DNA from: Hemileia vastatrix
Taxonomy: Eukaryota; Basidiomycota; Pucciniomycetes; Pucciniales; Zaghouaniaceae
Direction: 5' to 3'
Assembly (NCBI GenBank): GCA_030280995.1
Contig: JASXTE010000010.1
Coordinates: 22,886,823 to 22,950,822, forward strand
Length of the DNA: 64,000 bases
The notes beneath the pieces are model-generated. The model made no database searches. It was given only the letters and a program-made list of their open reading frames with translations, and had not been told where the DNA came from. This document shows, one piece after another, positions 33,826-45,512 of this stretch. Made by a program: the position numbers and the translations under genes. Every line of letters starts with the position of its first letter. Positions within the stretch are counted from its first letter, which is position 1.

Positions 33826-36800
33826 GTGTGCAAAGCAAACTATCTTATCTCTCCCAGTGCACAGAACCTCCATGTCTTAAGGACTGGAGTTGCCTTAAAC
33901 TGCTTGAGATTCATTCTTTTTAAGGAGGATACCCCCTTCAGTTGTCTTATAGACTCTAAAGCTTCAATTTCTTTTGTCAGTTTATCTTTTTCCGAGAAGT
34001 TAAAGCTGACATTCACAGATATTGATCAAACTCCAATTTATTTGGTTGAATCAGAGGAACCCAAATATTGGGTAAGTAAGAAAGCTTTATGGGTTTTCAA
34101 CTTTCCGAATTTTCCCCCCTTCGAGTGGGAATTATCAGTCTTAGACGCCCCAAAAATGGACAATAACATCCTTAGCCATGACTTTTTAATGCATTGGAAT
34201 CCTGAAATTGATTGGTCACAGGGATTGATCACCCCACGCGCTAAGTATATTTCTGATTCTTCAATGCAGGTCAATAGGGAGTTAAACAACCCACCTGAAA
34301 ATGTCCTGATAGAGGACAAATATCTGCCAGATGACTTTCAAGCATCTGATCTTTCCCTAAATGAGAAATTGGCTAAAACTTCTAGCTCAATCACTTCACT
34401 CGAAGAGGATTTAAATTGCCTGGAAGTAGTCAAATTATGTTCTCTCAATTCTGGTCTTCCCTCGACAGATTCTCTCAAAGATGATGAGGACAACCAAATC
34501 AACATTGAAGCCATTAAATCAACTCTACTGGAAATCTATCACAATTTCCTCAATGTTTTCTCAATCTGCAAGGCCGACAAGTTACCATCTCATCGACCCT
34601 ATGACCATCAAATAGAGTTAATAGGCCCAGTACCTCCAGCAGGTCCTGTCTATTCTTTGTCAAAGGAAAAATCTCAAGTTCTTCAAGACTACATTGCAGA
34701 GAATGTAGCAAAAGGTTTCATCAGAGCCAGTAAATCTCCAACTGGCTCCCCTGTTCTTTTTGTAAAGAAAAAGGATGGTAGACTTAGGTTGTGTGTTGAC
34801 TATAGAAAGCTCAACACAGTTACTAAGAAGAATGCATATCCCATTCCTCCTATGTCATTGCTTCTTACCCTTTTTAATGGTGCTAATTTCTTTTTTAAAA
34901 TTGATCATAGAGGCACTTATAATCTTATTTGCATTGCTGAAGGTCATGAACCACTGACTGAAATGCGCACTAGATTTGCTAGTTTTGAATACTTAGTCAT
35001 GCCTTTTGGATTATGTAACGCACCATCTACTTTTCAAACTTTTGTTAATGACATCTTTCAAGATGTTGTCTATTTAGACAATATTTTAATTTTCTTGAAG
35101 ACACTAGATGAACATATTCATCATGTTTGACAGGTTCTAAATCGCCTTCAATATCACAGTCTCTACACCAAGCACAATAAATGCAAACTCCATCTCAAAT
35201 CTATTGATTTTTTGGGTTTTACGTTGTCCACTGATGATTTAGTCATGGATGACAAAAAGGTCCAAAAAGTCTTGGAATGGCCTGAGCCCAAAACCGTTAA
35301 ATTCCTCCAAGGATTTTTGGGTTTTGCCGATTTCTATAGAAGATTTATTAAATATTACTCTAAAACTATTTCCAATCTTACTTCTCTTCTTAGAAAAGAT
35401 ATTCCTTTTGTTTTTACTTATACAGCACAAAAGTAATTTGAAGCATTGAAGACTGCGTTCACCGCAGCTCCAATTCTTCGATACTTTGATCCTTCTGCTT
35501 CGACAATAGTCGAGACAGACACTAGCCATTATGCTATCTCAGGGGTCATTTCTCAATTCAATCTTGAAACAAAATTTTTTAATCCTGTTTCTTTTGAGTC
35601 ATGCAAACTAATTGTGGCAGAATTAAATTATGAAATTCATGACAAAGAGCTTTTAGCTATCATTCATTGTCTTAAAAAATGGTGCTCTTTTCTTCTCAGC
35701 CTAGATAGTCCTTTTCAAATCCTGACTGACCATAATGCTTTGAAATACTTTATGTCTTCCAAAGTGTTAACCAGGCGTCAGGCCAGGTGGGCTGAATTTC
35801 TGTCTGAATTTCCTTTTTCTATTTCCTATTGCCCAGGTAAGAACTTTATTTTCCCAGATATCCTTTCACATTGGGGGGACGCATTTGCTGAAAAGAACCC
35901 AGAAAATGTGAAATCAATCTTCAAAAAATCAATGTTAACGACTCATCAACTTAATTTGATGACAATTCAATCTTTTCAAAATCCACTATCCAACATCCTC
36001 GAAGCTCAGTCAAAGGACAATTATTGTTTAGGGTTAAAAGACAAAATACTCTCGAAGAAAGGGGCCAAAAGATTTAGTATTGAATCAGGTCTATTAGTTT
36101 TCGAAGGTAGAGTAGTCATACCCGACAACAATGATATAAAATTATGGATTTTCAATAGTCAACATGATTCTCCATTAGCTGGTCATTTTGGGGTTGATAA
36201 AACCTACCAGTTAATAGCAAGAGATTTCTTCTGGCCAGGAATGACCAGAGAAATAAAGGCCTATATAAGAACTTGTTACAAACGTAATAGGAATAAGGCT
36301 CCCCATCACCGGAAGCATGGGTTGCTTGAGCCACTTCTTATTCCCTCCAAACCTTGGGAATCTTTATCGATGGATTTTATTTCTCAACTTCCTCTTTCTA
36401 ATAATTTTGATGCTATATTAGTAATAGTAGATAGATATTCAAAAATTTCTATTTTCATTAAAACCACTACTACTGCTACAGCAGAATATTTGTCAAAATT
36501 GTTTCTAGAATATGTATTTTCCAAACATGGCTTACCTAATGATATTATTTTAGATAGAGGCTCATTTTTTGTATCCACATTCTGGACTCAATTGTGTTGA
36601 CAACTAAATATCACGAGGAATCTCTCCACGGCCTATCATTCTGAAACCAATGGGAAAACGGAAAGGGTCAACCAAATCCTCAAACAATACCTTCGAATGT
36701 ATGTCAGTTATCAACAAGACGATTGGACCACATGGTTACCATTGGCCGAATTTGCTTATAATAACTCAACTCATTCTTCGACAGGACAATCTCCCTTTGA

Positions 36801-37403
36801 AAATGTTTATGGAAGACATCCTCAATTCAACTCAATCCATGTAGGAACTAGTCATCCTGTGGAACATTATCTTTGAACCATATCACGACTCCAAGAAGAG
36901 CTTAAATAAAAATTGGAATTAGCGATTTGAAGGTACAAGGAACAGGCCGACAAACATCGAAAATCTGCTCCTTCCTTTAAACCAGGCGACAAAGTATGGC
37001 TCGACGCACGAAAAATTTGAACGACTGGACCATCAAAGAAACTGGCCAAAAAATGCTTGGGAACATTTGAAATCGGCTCCGAAGTCTCTAAAACTGCATT
37101 TCAACTCAAGCTACCTCCTAAATGGCAGGCTATTCACCCTGTTTTTTACATATCTCTCCTGGAACTGGCTCAAGAAACATACCTGGGCAAGAACCAATCA
37201 AAGTAGAAGACCATCTAGAGTGGGAAGTAAGCTGTATCCTTGATTCAAGAATGCGCAAGGGGAAACTTCAATACCTCGTGGAATGGGAAGGCTTCCTCGA
37301 TGACTTAGACAAAACATCCTGGGAACCAGCCATCAATGTTTCTAATGCCTCTGAACTCCTAAAATCTTTTCATCTTAAATATCCTTTAAAACAAAAAACT
37401 TAG
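33826..37403 (+). pseudogene. pol: Element G pol with chromodomain, inactivated
   Basis: Domains: protease (CLIDSKASISFVS, where the catalytic D-S/T-G has become D-S-K), RT (VDYRKLNTVTKKNAYPIPPM; box YLDNILIF instead of YLDD), RNase H (35446-35870, LTDHNALKYF), and integrase zinc region near 36155-36290 (HDSPLAGHFG...TCYKRNRNK, last Cys now Arg). The integrase core follows ([26 protein letters not shown]), and a chromodomain is at 37200-37390 (LQYLVEWEGFLDDLDKTSWEP). In-frame stops lie at 35128, 36598, 36874, 36907, 36928 and 37018. A frame change between RT and RNase H and another near 37190 are also present. Several key catalytic residues are gone, so it cannot encode a working enzyme set. 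Confidence 0.9.
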
Positions 37404-37967
37404 AACTCTCTTTTATTTTTCTCTTCTCTTCTCTTTTCTTTTTTTCTTTTCTTTTCTTAGAATTCTAAAACTTCTTTACTTCTAAAAAATCCTTACTTTA
37501 TTTTCTCTTTTCTTCTTTCTTTTTCAAAAGCTTTTTCCACCTTCTTTAAAATAAATAAATTAAATTAAATTAAATTAAATTAAATTAGATTAAAATTAAA
37601 TTTAAAAAAATAAATATTAAAATAAAAATAAAGTCTTAAAATTCATCAAAATAAAATCTTAAAAAAATCAATAATGTTTCAATAAACTATTTTTTTCATA
37701 CTTAAATTATTTCTTTCTTTTCAAAACTTAAAACTAAAATTTTTTCAGTTAAATATTTTTTCTTTTCTTCTTTCAAAATTTTAAAACAAAAAAACTTTAC
37801 TCAAATATTTTTTCTTCTTTATTTTTCTTTTTCTTTTCAAAATCTTATAAAATATATATTAAAATTTCAATTAAAACAACAAAATAAAATAAATAAATAA
37901 ATAACAAATTGCATTTGCTTTCTATTTTTTTTCTTTCCTTCTTTTCTTTCTTTTTTCTCTTTCTATT
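37404..37967. repeat. T-rich spacer with (TTAAA)n microsatellite
   Basis: Low-complexity CTTTT and TTTCTTTT runs surround a pentanucleotide tract (about 37557-37590, TTAAA repeated). It separates pol from the 3' end of the antisense gene. No gene seen. Confidence 0.8.
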
Positions 37968-38914
37968 TCAAATTTTCTCCTGCATTTTCTCCCAAACCAA
38001 TTTCTTCATTTTTTCCAATACCACCCTTATTTCCTTCCTGCATTTTTCAAATACCTCTTCCTCTCCTACTGGTACCACTTCTCCAATCTCCATTAATTCT
38101 TCTGCCACATCAAAGGAGGCGGCATTGACAATCTTGTCAATCTCATCACTTAAATTTTCAATGAATCGAGCTTGTCGACCCTGCCAAGGTTTTTTCGGCC
38201 ATACCTGGTCAAGGGTTTCCACGTTCTCCTCCCTCAAATCAGCCGCCAGTTGACTGGCCTCAACTGGCAGCGATGGTGCAGCTTCTGCAATGACATCTGA
38301 ATTCTAAAACATACAGTCATCAGTAACAAAATTTTGAAACAAGAAAAGGCAGAACTTACTTCAAAAACCGGGTCAGCCTCTAAAAATAGCCTTGGGGTGA
38401 CCTCTACTGTCACTTCCTTCTCCTCTTCATCATTATCTTCGATGATCATCTGCCGCTTCTTCGGAGTCCGGTTTGAGGTGGGAACTTCATTCTCATCCTC
38501 TTTGACCAGTTCATCCACCTCCTCTTCCACCCCTTGTTTTTTGCCTGTGGCCTGGGTTACCCAAGTCACCACGGTATCCTTGACCTCTTCCTCAACTTCT
38601 TCTACCAAACAATTGTCCCCAACCAAAACGTCCCAAATATCCTCGACCACCTCTTTGGTCTTTGGGATCACCCAGTACTTGGTCTTTGTGAATCTTCTCT
38701 CGATATCCTCATTTTTCGAGAGCGCATTGCATGTCACCCGTCTCCAGCGGCAAAACTTGCATTTCTGGAAAGGACCTCGTGTGGCCGTGCTTTTGACGGA
38801 GAAGTACTCCATTGGTTTGCAGGCCGTGCATGCTTGGGAATATTGCCGTGTAAAAATTCCACCATCCGCTTTGGGGTGTGGAGGCATGGGAGTTGGAGTA
38901 GGGAAATTCGACAT
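37968..38914 (-). CDS. Antisense spliced gene inside element G: Cys-rich acidic protein
   Basis: Exon 1 runs 38914-38360 and exon 2 38303-37968, joined in phase 0 across a 56-nt intron (38359-38304: donor GTAAGT, branch-like TACTGAT, acceptor TTTTAG). The product is about 296 residues and starts MSNFPTPTPMPPHPKADGG. An upstream in-frame Met at 38989 is less likely because it lies at the expected transcript start. Cys29, 32, 52, 55 and 62 (CTAC...CKFCRWRRVTC) look like a zinc-binding module with a basic patch. Residues about 110-180 are strongly acidic with a PKKRQ nuclear-signal-like block, and the C-terminus is helical and charged (EKCRKEIRVVLEKMKKLVWE). A TATA box and pyrimidine-rich leader precede it. 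It lies opposite to pol, between pol and the 3' LTR, and unlike pol it has no stops. A DNA- or chromatin-binding role is a guess. No family recognised. Confidence 0.7.
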
Positions 38915-39000
38915 AATAAAAGAAAAAAAATAATTAATAAAAGAAGAAGTAAGAGAAAGTAGTGTGGGAAGAATGTGTCTCATGCTCAACGGAGCTCATG

Positions 39001-39010
39001 TTTTATACCC
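39001..39010 (-). promoter_or_regulatory. TATA box of the antisense gene
   Basis: The minus strand reads GGGTATAAAA just 8 nt from the 3' LTR. About 90 nt of pyrimidine-rich leader (CACACTACTTTCTCTTACTT and on) separates it from the ATG at 38914. The place where a polypurine tract should abut the LTR is taken by this promoter. The nearest purine run is 38940-38976. Confidence 0.6.
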
Positions 39011-39017
39011 GGGCATC

Positions 39018-39827
39018 TGTCACGCACCACGTGACACTCGAGGCAAAAGCAGCTCATTAAATCAATAATACAGAGGTCTAAATCCATACTCAAAGCGCAG
39101 AAAGCTATTCTACATAGCAACTGCGACTTTCCTTTGTGTACTCACTATTCAACCCTGCTAATCTAAAATTTAAATCTAAATTAGTCAATCTCTCAATAGT
39201 GTGTTTAGTCTTTTCTTCAATAAGCGACACACAGAGCAATAGTCAATGCAATATTCCGCTAAAAGGTTTATTAAGTATCTGTGGGTTATTAACAGGGGTA
39301 GTGAGAATGGACGGGATGGTTAGTGGAGGATTTAAGGGTTAACAGATGTTAGTGAGGAGGGTCCAGGTGTAACGGGTGTATTTTACGGGGTCTGTGGTGT
39401 GCGGAATGATGGAGGATATGAGGTCAATGTGAGGAGGAGTAATGGATATAAAAGGGGTTGGATTTCGGTTCAACATTTCTTTAGAATTAAATTATAAAAC
39501 ATATCTATAGTTAATAGTGGTAAAAGCTTCAAGTTAAATCATTATTATTGTACGTTTCCTTATTTTCTCAGTATACATTTCTAAAAAACTTAAATCTTTG
39601 ATTATTGAGTTTACAACCCTTTGTGAGATACTAAGAATATTAATATTACCTTTAAATTATATTGAGATTCTTATCAAACATATCTCGAAGCAGTAGCTCT
39701 TCCTTCGACTCATCTTCAAATCACTTCCTGAAACATTTCCTCTGTGCTTCAAAGAAGTTTCTAAACTCCTCCCTTCATCTCACTTTCAGGAACACCCTTG
39801 ACCTTGTGCGTAGGTTTTCCAGTGACA
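39018..39827 (+). repeat. Element G 3' LTR
   Basis: 810 bp, TGTCACGCACCACGTGACAC to ...TTTTCCAGTGACA, followed by the CTCTG duplication (39828-39832). Confidence 0.95.
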
Positions 39828-39832
39828 CTCTG

Positions 39833-40620
39833 GAGGATATTATCAGAAAACATTGTGCCTTTAGATTAGAATAAAAAGACAATGAGAAATTTACACATTG
39901 CTGGATAAAATTAATTCCTGGAATTGATTTTTTTTATGATAGCACAACAAATTTTGTAACAGAGAAAAAACCATTTGGGTTCTGGCTGGGGTATGTTCCA
40001 AATACACCAGTAAATCATTTATATAAAGTAAAAAGGTTAGACATACACCCTGGTACTAAATACTTTACTCACATGCAACAAATTTTTAGAAATAATGCAG
40101 AATAATGCATTTAAAAAAATTTGAATATGAAAAGAAAATATGGGATAAATCCCATAAAGAATTTGAATCAAAAAAGTGATGAAGTCCTTATTTCAACACT
40201 ACATTTTAACTTACATGTTAATTTTAAATTAAAAAGACCTGCTTGTGGTATCTTTTTATTCAAAAAAATTGTTGGTAATAATGCTGTGAAAGTCATATTA
40301 TATGCCCCGTATAATTTGAAACATCCAGTTTTCCCTATCTCATTATTAAAACCTTACCATTCAAATGATCCTGTTTATCTCCAAAAAGAAGAGGAAGGCC
40401 TAAGAAACAGCCTGAAGAGCTTGGGAAAAAAGAAGATATTGAAAGAATAATCAAGAAAATAATCTTTACTAAATAGAAATGAACTAAGTATTTACTAAGA
40501 TATAAGGGAAAATTAAATGAATTTTATAAGTGGATATCAGAAAATGAAATTTCAAATGTATCCTCTCTTCTTAAAAATTTAAATAAAAATAATATTCTTT
40601 TAATCAAGCTGAAGGGTTGT
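39833..40620 (+). pseudogene. pol: Element F pol, 3' part: integrase C-terminus and chromodomain
   Basis: Directly continues F's integrase after the element G insertion (EDIIRKHCAFRLE following AERMIQTL). It then reads FWLGYVPNTPVNHLYKVKRL, HMQQIF, an integrase C-terminal barrel (about 40121-40400, EVLISTLHFNLHVNFKLKRP with one frame change), and a weak chromodomain (TKYLLRYKGKLNEFYKWISE, about 40480-40560). Stops and frame changes throughout. Same domain order as element D residues 1793-2052. Confidence 0.75.
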
Positions 40621-40760
40621 AACCAGTACTCATAATTTTTTATTATGTTTGATTTCTTTAAAGAATTACTCTTTAATGCTACAGATTTTTCTGAATACCT
40701 AAAAAGATAAAAATAAAAAAATGTATAATTATCATTTTTTATTTTTTTTAGGTGGGAAAG

Positions 40761-43058
40761 TGTCAGCCTGGATATTCCCAGGACTGAGTAAAAATTGCTT
40801 ACAAATTATTAAACACATTTATTACACATGGGGACAATAAGTGAAGGTATAAAAGATGTATATATAAGTGAAATTAATGATTTAATACAATATATGCCAT
40901 TATAATACCTTATATACACTCACATATTCACCTTTCATAGGTCTTATGTACTTAAAATAAATTTGGAATATGTCGGAATAATATTAAGAGCCTTAAAAAT
41001 CAGGTTATATAACTTTTAAGTAGACTTAAAGCTTTTGATTTTATTGTTTTATGGAAAGAATAAGAAATGTGCTTTACTAAATCACTTAAAAGTTGAATAT
41101 ATGTGCTATAAATTTAATAATATTAAAAATGCACCTTGGAAGATCATTTTTTCTTAATTAGGACTAGTTATTTTAATATTTAAATACTTAAAAATAACAC
41201 TTTTCCAAATTATGTTTTTTATGTCAGGAATGGCTTCTGTGTACTGGCCACATACTGCTTGCATTTGTCCCATGTGAATAGCTTCATTGTTAGCAAAGTT
41301 AGCAATTTCACACTATAATTACCCCACATTGTATGCCCTATGTGTGGAAACACACTAAAATAAGTGATAGGTACATATTTAGTGTCCTAATTTCAGTATT
41401 AGTTCATTGACTTCTTTATATGCACAAATTTCATTATTAAAATCAAGATTAGCCACCAAAATAAAGTACCACACTTAAAATTTGCCTATTTAGTCAAGGA
41501 TTTACCTGTGAAAGAGCCTGCAAAGAGTCTGCATTCAGTCACCCCACTTTTGGTGTCTTATTTTGGGCTTCTCAACTGTTTCTCAGGCAATATTGGTCAT
41601 ATTAAATAGGAATTTCTCATATTAATTATGAATGATCCTTTCATATCTACTGTTTATCCCCCTTAATTAATTATTATATTTAGTACTTATCATTCATTTT
41701 TATTCTTTTATTATAATTTATTGCATTCTTATGCTCTATTTTTGATGGAATAAAACTTGTTATTTATGTGTTTTGGTGAATGATATGATTATTCTTTTGT
41801 TACTGGTTTTGTCAAGGGGTCTTTTGGTCTAGAAGATTTATTTGAGGTTTATACAAGGATTTTAAGTGGATTATTGGACTTTCAAAGGCAAGGTACAAAT
41901 TTTCTTAATCTACTTGATTGTTTTACTCAAATCAATAAGAGGTAAATTTTAATATTATTATAATTTATATCTTTTAGAGTTACGGTGATGTAAATACTAA
42001 TGGTTATAAAAAATAGTAATAAATTCTTTTCAATAATGTGTTGTAAAAAATTTGTAAAATAAGTAAGGAATGAATCAAAAAGGACAAAAAGGAAGGGCCT
42101 TTTATAGGCAATATGTGAGAAAAAGAACACAGAATTTACATCTCCTAATACAAGAATATGAGAGGAAAATACTTAATTAAAGGGAGTATGTGAAATAATA
42201 AGAGTAAGACTAAATAGTGCATAAATAAAAGTATTTATTTTATTTGAAATAAAACTCTGAACCCTTTGGTCCATCACATTTTAGTGTAAGAACATTTGAT
42301 TTGAAATATTGAATCAATAAAATCTAAATAAAGGAATTTGAAAAAGTATTTTTTTTCCTTTTATAATTTTATATATATATATTTTTTATTACTAATTTTT
42401 ATTCCCATCTCATCTGTATTATTGAGCACGGTGTTTGGGAGTAAAAATATATATGGGACAATTACTTATTTTTATTATTTATGTACATTAGTTAGTGTAC
42501 TTAGCTAGTTAATTGAAAGTAATACATAAGTATTTAATAAATAATTAATTATTAATAAGGATCTAAAAGGCGTGGCTTCACCTCAGTAAGATAATCAATT
42601 ATTTTACTGGGTAAGTCTAGTAGCCTGGCTGACAGGTTTATCCTTATGTTGATGGAAATTTTTAACTGCTAATTTGAGGCTTCATTGGCAATGTAGAGGA
42701 TTGGGAAATAAAGAGGGAACATTGGGGACTTCATGGGTATAAAAGGTGGGGGTTTTTGGAATTTTTCTACATTTTTTATCATTAAAATTAAAACATATAG
42801 CTAATACAATTAGAATACATTTTTTAGTACTACTAAAAGTCTTTGAATGGTGTTTCAATTATAATATATTTTTTCTAAAATCTCAAAAATGTAAAACCAT
42901 TTATCATTAGTGAGATTGAAATACTGAGACCCTTATATTGAATTATATTTTACTACCTTTTGGATTTGTACCACATTATTTATATTGGGCCATTAAAATC
43001 TTCTAGAAATCTGACTAATAAAGCTATTTATGTCTCTGTACTTGAACTCAATCTTACA
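40761..43058 (+). repeat. Element F 3' LTR, interrupted
   Basis: Preceded by a purine tract GGTGGGAAAG (40751-40760). It starts TGTCAGCCTGGATATTCCC and ends ...CTCAATCTTACA. It matches the 5' LTR on both sides of the solo LTR at 41810-42634. Confidence 0.75.
41810..42634 (-). repeat. Solo LTR of element C type inside F's 3' LTR
   Basis: Flanked by GGTTT (41805-41809 and 42635-42639). On the minus strand it begins TGTCAGCCAGGCTACTAGAC, exactly as element C's LTR. 825 bp. The minus-strand ORF at 41927-42130 is incidental. Confidence 0.85.
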
Positions 43059-44366
43059 TATATTGACTCAATTAATATCAAAAAAATTTATTTTTACCTA
43101 TTAATTTTAGTGCCTTATTTCAAATAAGTTTTTGAGAAAAAATTAAACTGAATTTTTTACTTGGAAATAATGTACAAATTTAGAGCTGTAAAATTTTCAT
43201 GAGAATTTTTCTATTTAAGAAACTAAGACTGAGAGCCTATAGAATTTCATTTAATCAAATCTAAACACAAAAAAGTAAAGTATTTATTTCCACATTGTAA
43301 AATGTGTTCTTAAATTAATACCACTTAAATTTGATTATTATAATGGTTGAATTTACTGTTCTTATGACTCAAAATTTCTATTATATATTACTTATAATAA
43401 GTGTTAAACTGAAGTTTTGATATAAATAAAATGAATTAATCTTTTTTAAATATCATTTCTACCTGTTTAATAAAGTCCTTGAATGTTTAAAAATCCTAAA
43501 ATTGGATCTTGAGCACATCTTTTAACATGGAAAAACCCCATAAGATTTGTAATGTAAATCTTCAGGTGAACAATTTTATCTCAAATATCAGCATTAGAGA
43601 GCACCATATATTTTATCTTAAAATTTTAAGATATATTCATTCATTTATTTTAAGTTTCTTTTCAAAGCTATAGGAAAATTTTAAATGTATTTTTTTATAT
43701 TTAAACTCACTGAGTGGTGATCTTTTTTTCTTGGTTTCATTAGATCACTTCACAAACTGATAACATGACAATAGAGTATTTATAGAATCAATAAGAAAAA
43801 GATTTTAAATTTCTGCTATATTATATGTTTTCTTATTATCTGAGGAATTAGTTAATTTTAAAAATACAGAAAATATTTTTTTAATTTTTTATCCATTTAT
43901 TACATTTAATGAGCCCAATAAATGCATTATAGTATAAAACATGTAGAATCATGCCAGTTTTAAGATATATAATCAAATATTTTTAAGGAACAGTAAGTAG
44001 TACAAAAATGTTGTGAAAGTGCCTTTTTTGGGCAAAAATCATCAAAAAAGAATTACTATGCTTTAAATTTTGGTGTTCCATGTTTCCCACTGTATGCTAT
44101 AGTAAATATTTTAAGAGGTATGTGTATTAAATTTTTTCATTGAATAATTAAATAGAATGTTATATATTATTGAATAATATTAACATTCAAAGCATAAAAA
44201 AATACTGTTTATATTGTATTAATTAAAAAATTACAGCTTTTTGGCTCTGAAGAACAGTTTTATAGAATAGAAAAAGTCACTGATTATTTTTTATGTGTTA
44301 TCTGAAAGTTTTAATAAGATTATTAAATTAATTAAGTGTTATAATATTGAAGGAAATAATATCATT
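43059..44366. other. AT-rich interval without recognised features
   Basis: Between element F's 3' LTR and element D. No credible ORF, RNA gene or repeat ends seen. Its right limit is the TCATT duplication of element D. Confidence 0.6.
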
Positions 44367-45496
44367 TGTCAGCCAGGCTATTCCAGGAGTCCAGTAAATG
44401 ATATATAAATTATAAAACCTTAAAGAGTGGGTAAGACTTGTATTTAATGAATATAACTTAATATTTTATTGCATAATGAAATTATATAAGAATTTTATTA
44501 TATACAAATGTTACATTAAATTTATTGGTTATATATATTTTTATATACAATTAAATTGAGCATAATATAATATATTCTACAAATAATGGCGCATTTTTAT
44601 GTATTTAATAATTATAAATTTATATTTAATTAATTAAAAAACATATATTATAATTACAAGTGTAAATTTGATTTATAATATATTTAAATTAATTACTTAA
44701 ATTTATATATTAACTAATACCTCTCATATGATACTAAAAAATTATTAAGGACGCTTCTTTTGACCCTTAATTGTGTTAGAAAAAAACAAATAAATTAATT
44801 TGGACTAAATTGAGATTAATTGCTTGTCTTGTTGCGTCAAATTATTTTTTTTGTTTCACTTAAAATGTCCTCTAATCAGAATGAACCATCTGTTGGGAAT
44901 TATATTTCTCATAGTTCCTATGTTTCCAATCTTGTTTAGTTATTCACTATTGTCACTTACTGATTTGGGGATTAATGGCGGGGAAATTGGATTCTTAATT
45001 GGGCTTTTAATTATTTGTTTCATGTTTTTCTCTATATTGTTATGTTTCATTTACTCTTTTGATATGTTTGTTTTATTCCTTTCTAATCATTGTATTTACT
45101 GATATAATAGCGCTTCAGAGGACCCATTGCCTATAAAAGAGCCTTGGATAATCCCCTGTAGCCTTATCACTTATTATACACTCAACAATTTAAATACAAT
45201 TTTTATATTACGTTTATATTCTTTTTATTAGTAATAAAATTCTAATTAAAATTTTATATAACAATTTAAAGGTTGCTTTAAGTCTGATAGTAATTATATT
45301 GGTTGCCGCGCAGAACTCTTACTTAAAAAATAATAATATTTATAAAACCAATTTGTTGTCTCTGTCCAGCTCACTCATCGTTGTCTTCTCTAAATAAATT
45401 AAATAATTTTATTAAATTTATTTCTTTTATTACCCATACTCCTTTCCTCCTTCTCCTCCTCTCATTTCTTTCCTTCTTCTAGACGACCGGCCGACA
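44367..45496 (+). repeat. Element D 5' LTR
   Basis: 1130 bp, TGTCAGCC...GGCCGACA. TATA box TATAAAAG at 45132-45139, with GCTTCAGAGGACCCATTGCC upstream of it conserved in relic LTRs elsewhere in the window. The hydrophobic frame at 44824-45102 recurs in the 3' LTR but starts with TTG and is probably incidental. Confidence 0.95.
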
Positions 45497-45512
45497 ACTG
45501 AGGGCCTTTCCA
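45497..45512 (+). promoter_or_regulatory. Candidate primer site of element D
   Basis: AACTGAGGGCCTTTCC follows the LTR directly and matches C and F at the same position. It is not a TGG-type tRNA site, and I found no matching sequence in the LTR for self-priming. 45513-46188 is an untranslated leader. It includes a tRNA T-arm-like antisense stretch near 45590-45630. Confidence 0.45.

Larger units (their letters stand above)
31780..39827 (+). mobile_element. Element G: chromovirus carrying an antisense gene
   Basis: Identical-length LTRs (810 bp each) and a 5-bp duplication CTCTG (31775-31779 and 39828-39832) define an 8048-bp insertion in element F's integrase. Internal order: self-priming site, gag, pol with chromodomain, a T-rich spacer, an antisense spliced gene, 3' LTR. 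Pol has lost active-site residues and has several stops, so this copy is dead for transposition. The antisense gene is open. Confidence 0.95.
24591..43058 (+). mobile_element. Element F: heavily decayed chromovirus, host of nested element G
   Basis: LTRs at 24591-26078 and 40761-43058 share CTGGATATTCCC at the start and TATGTCTCTGTACTT near the end. The internal order is that of C and D. Element G splits integrase, and a C-type solo LTR splits the 3' LTR. No target duplication was recognised at the outer ends. Confidence 0.8.

Noticed and set aside
37557..37590. (TTAAA)n tract considered as a telomere-like or CRISPR-like array
   Set aside because: Simple pentanucleotide microsatellite with no spacers and no telomeric motif.
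38334..38962. Plus-strand frames opposite the antisense gene (38334-38933 and 38534-38962)
   Set aside because: Shadows of the minus-strand gene. Only the minus strand has a matching intron, promoter and protein-like composition.
44824..45102. 92-codon hydrophobic frame repeated identically at 52848-53126
   Set aside because: It lies in both LTRs of element D, so identity reflects LTR identity. It starts with TTG, and T-rich DNA easily gives membrane-like frames.
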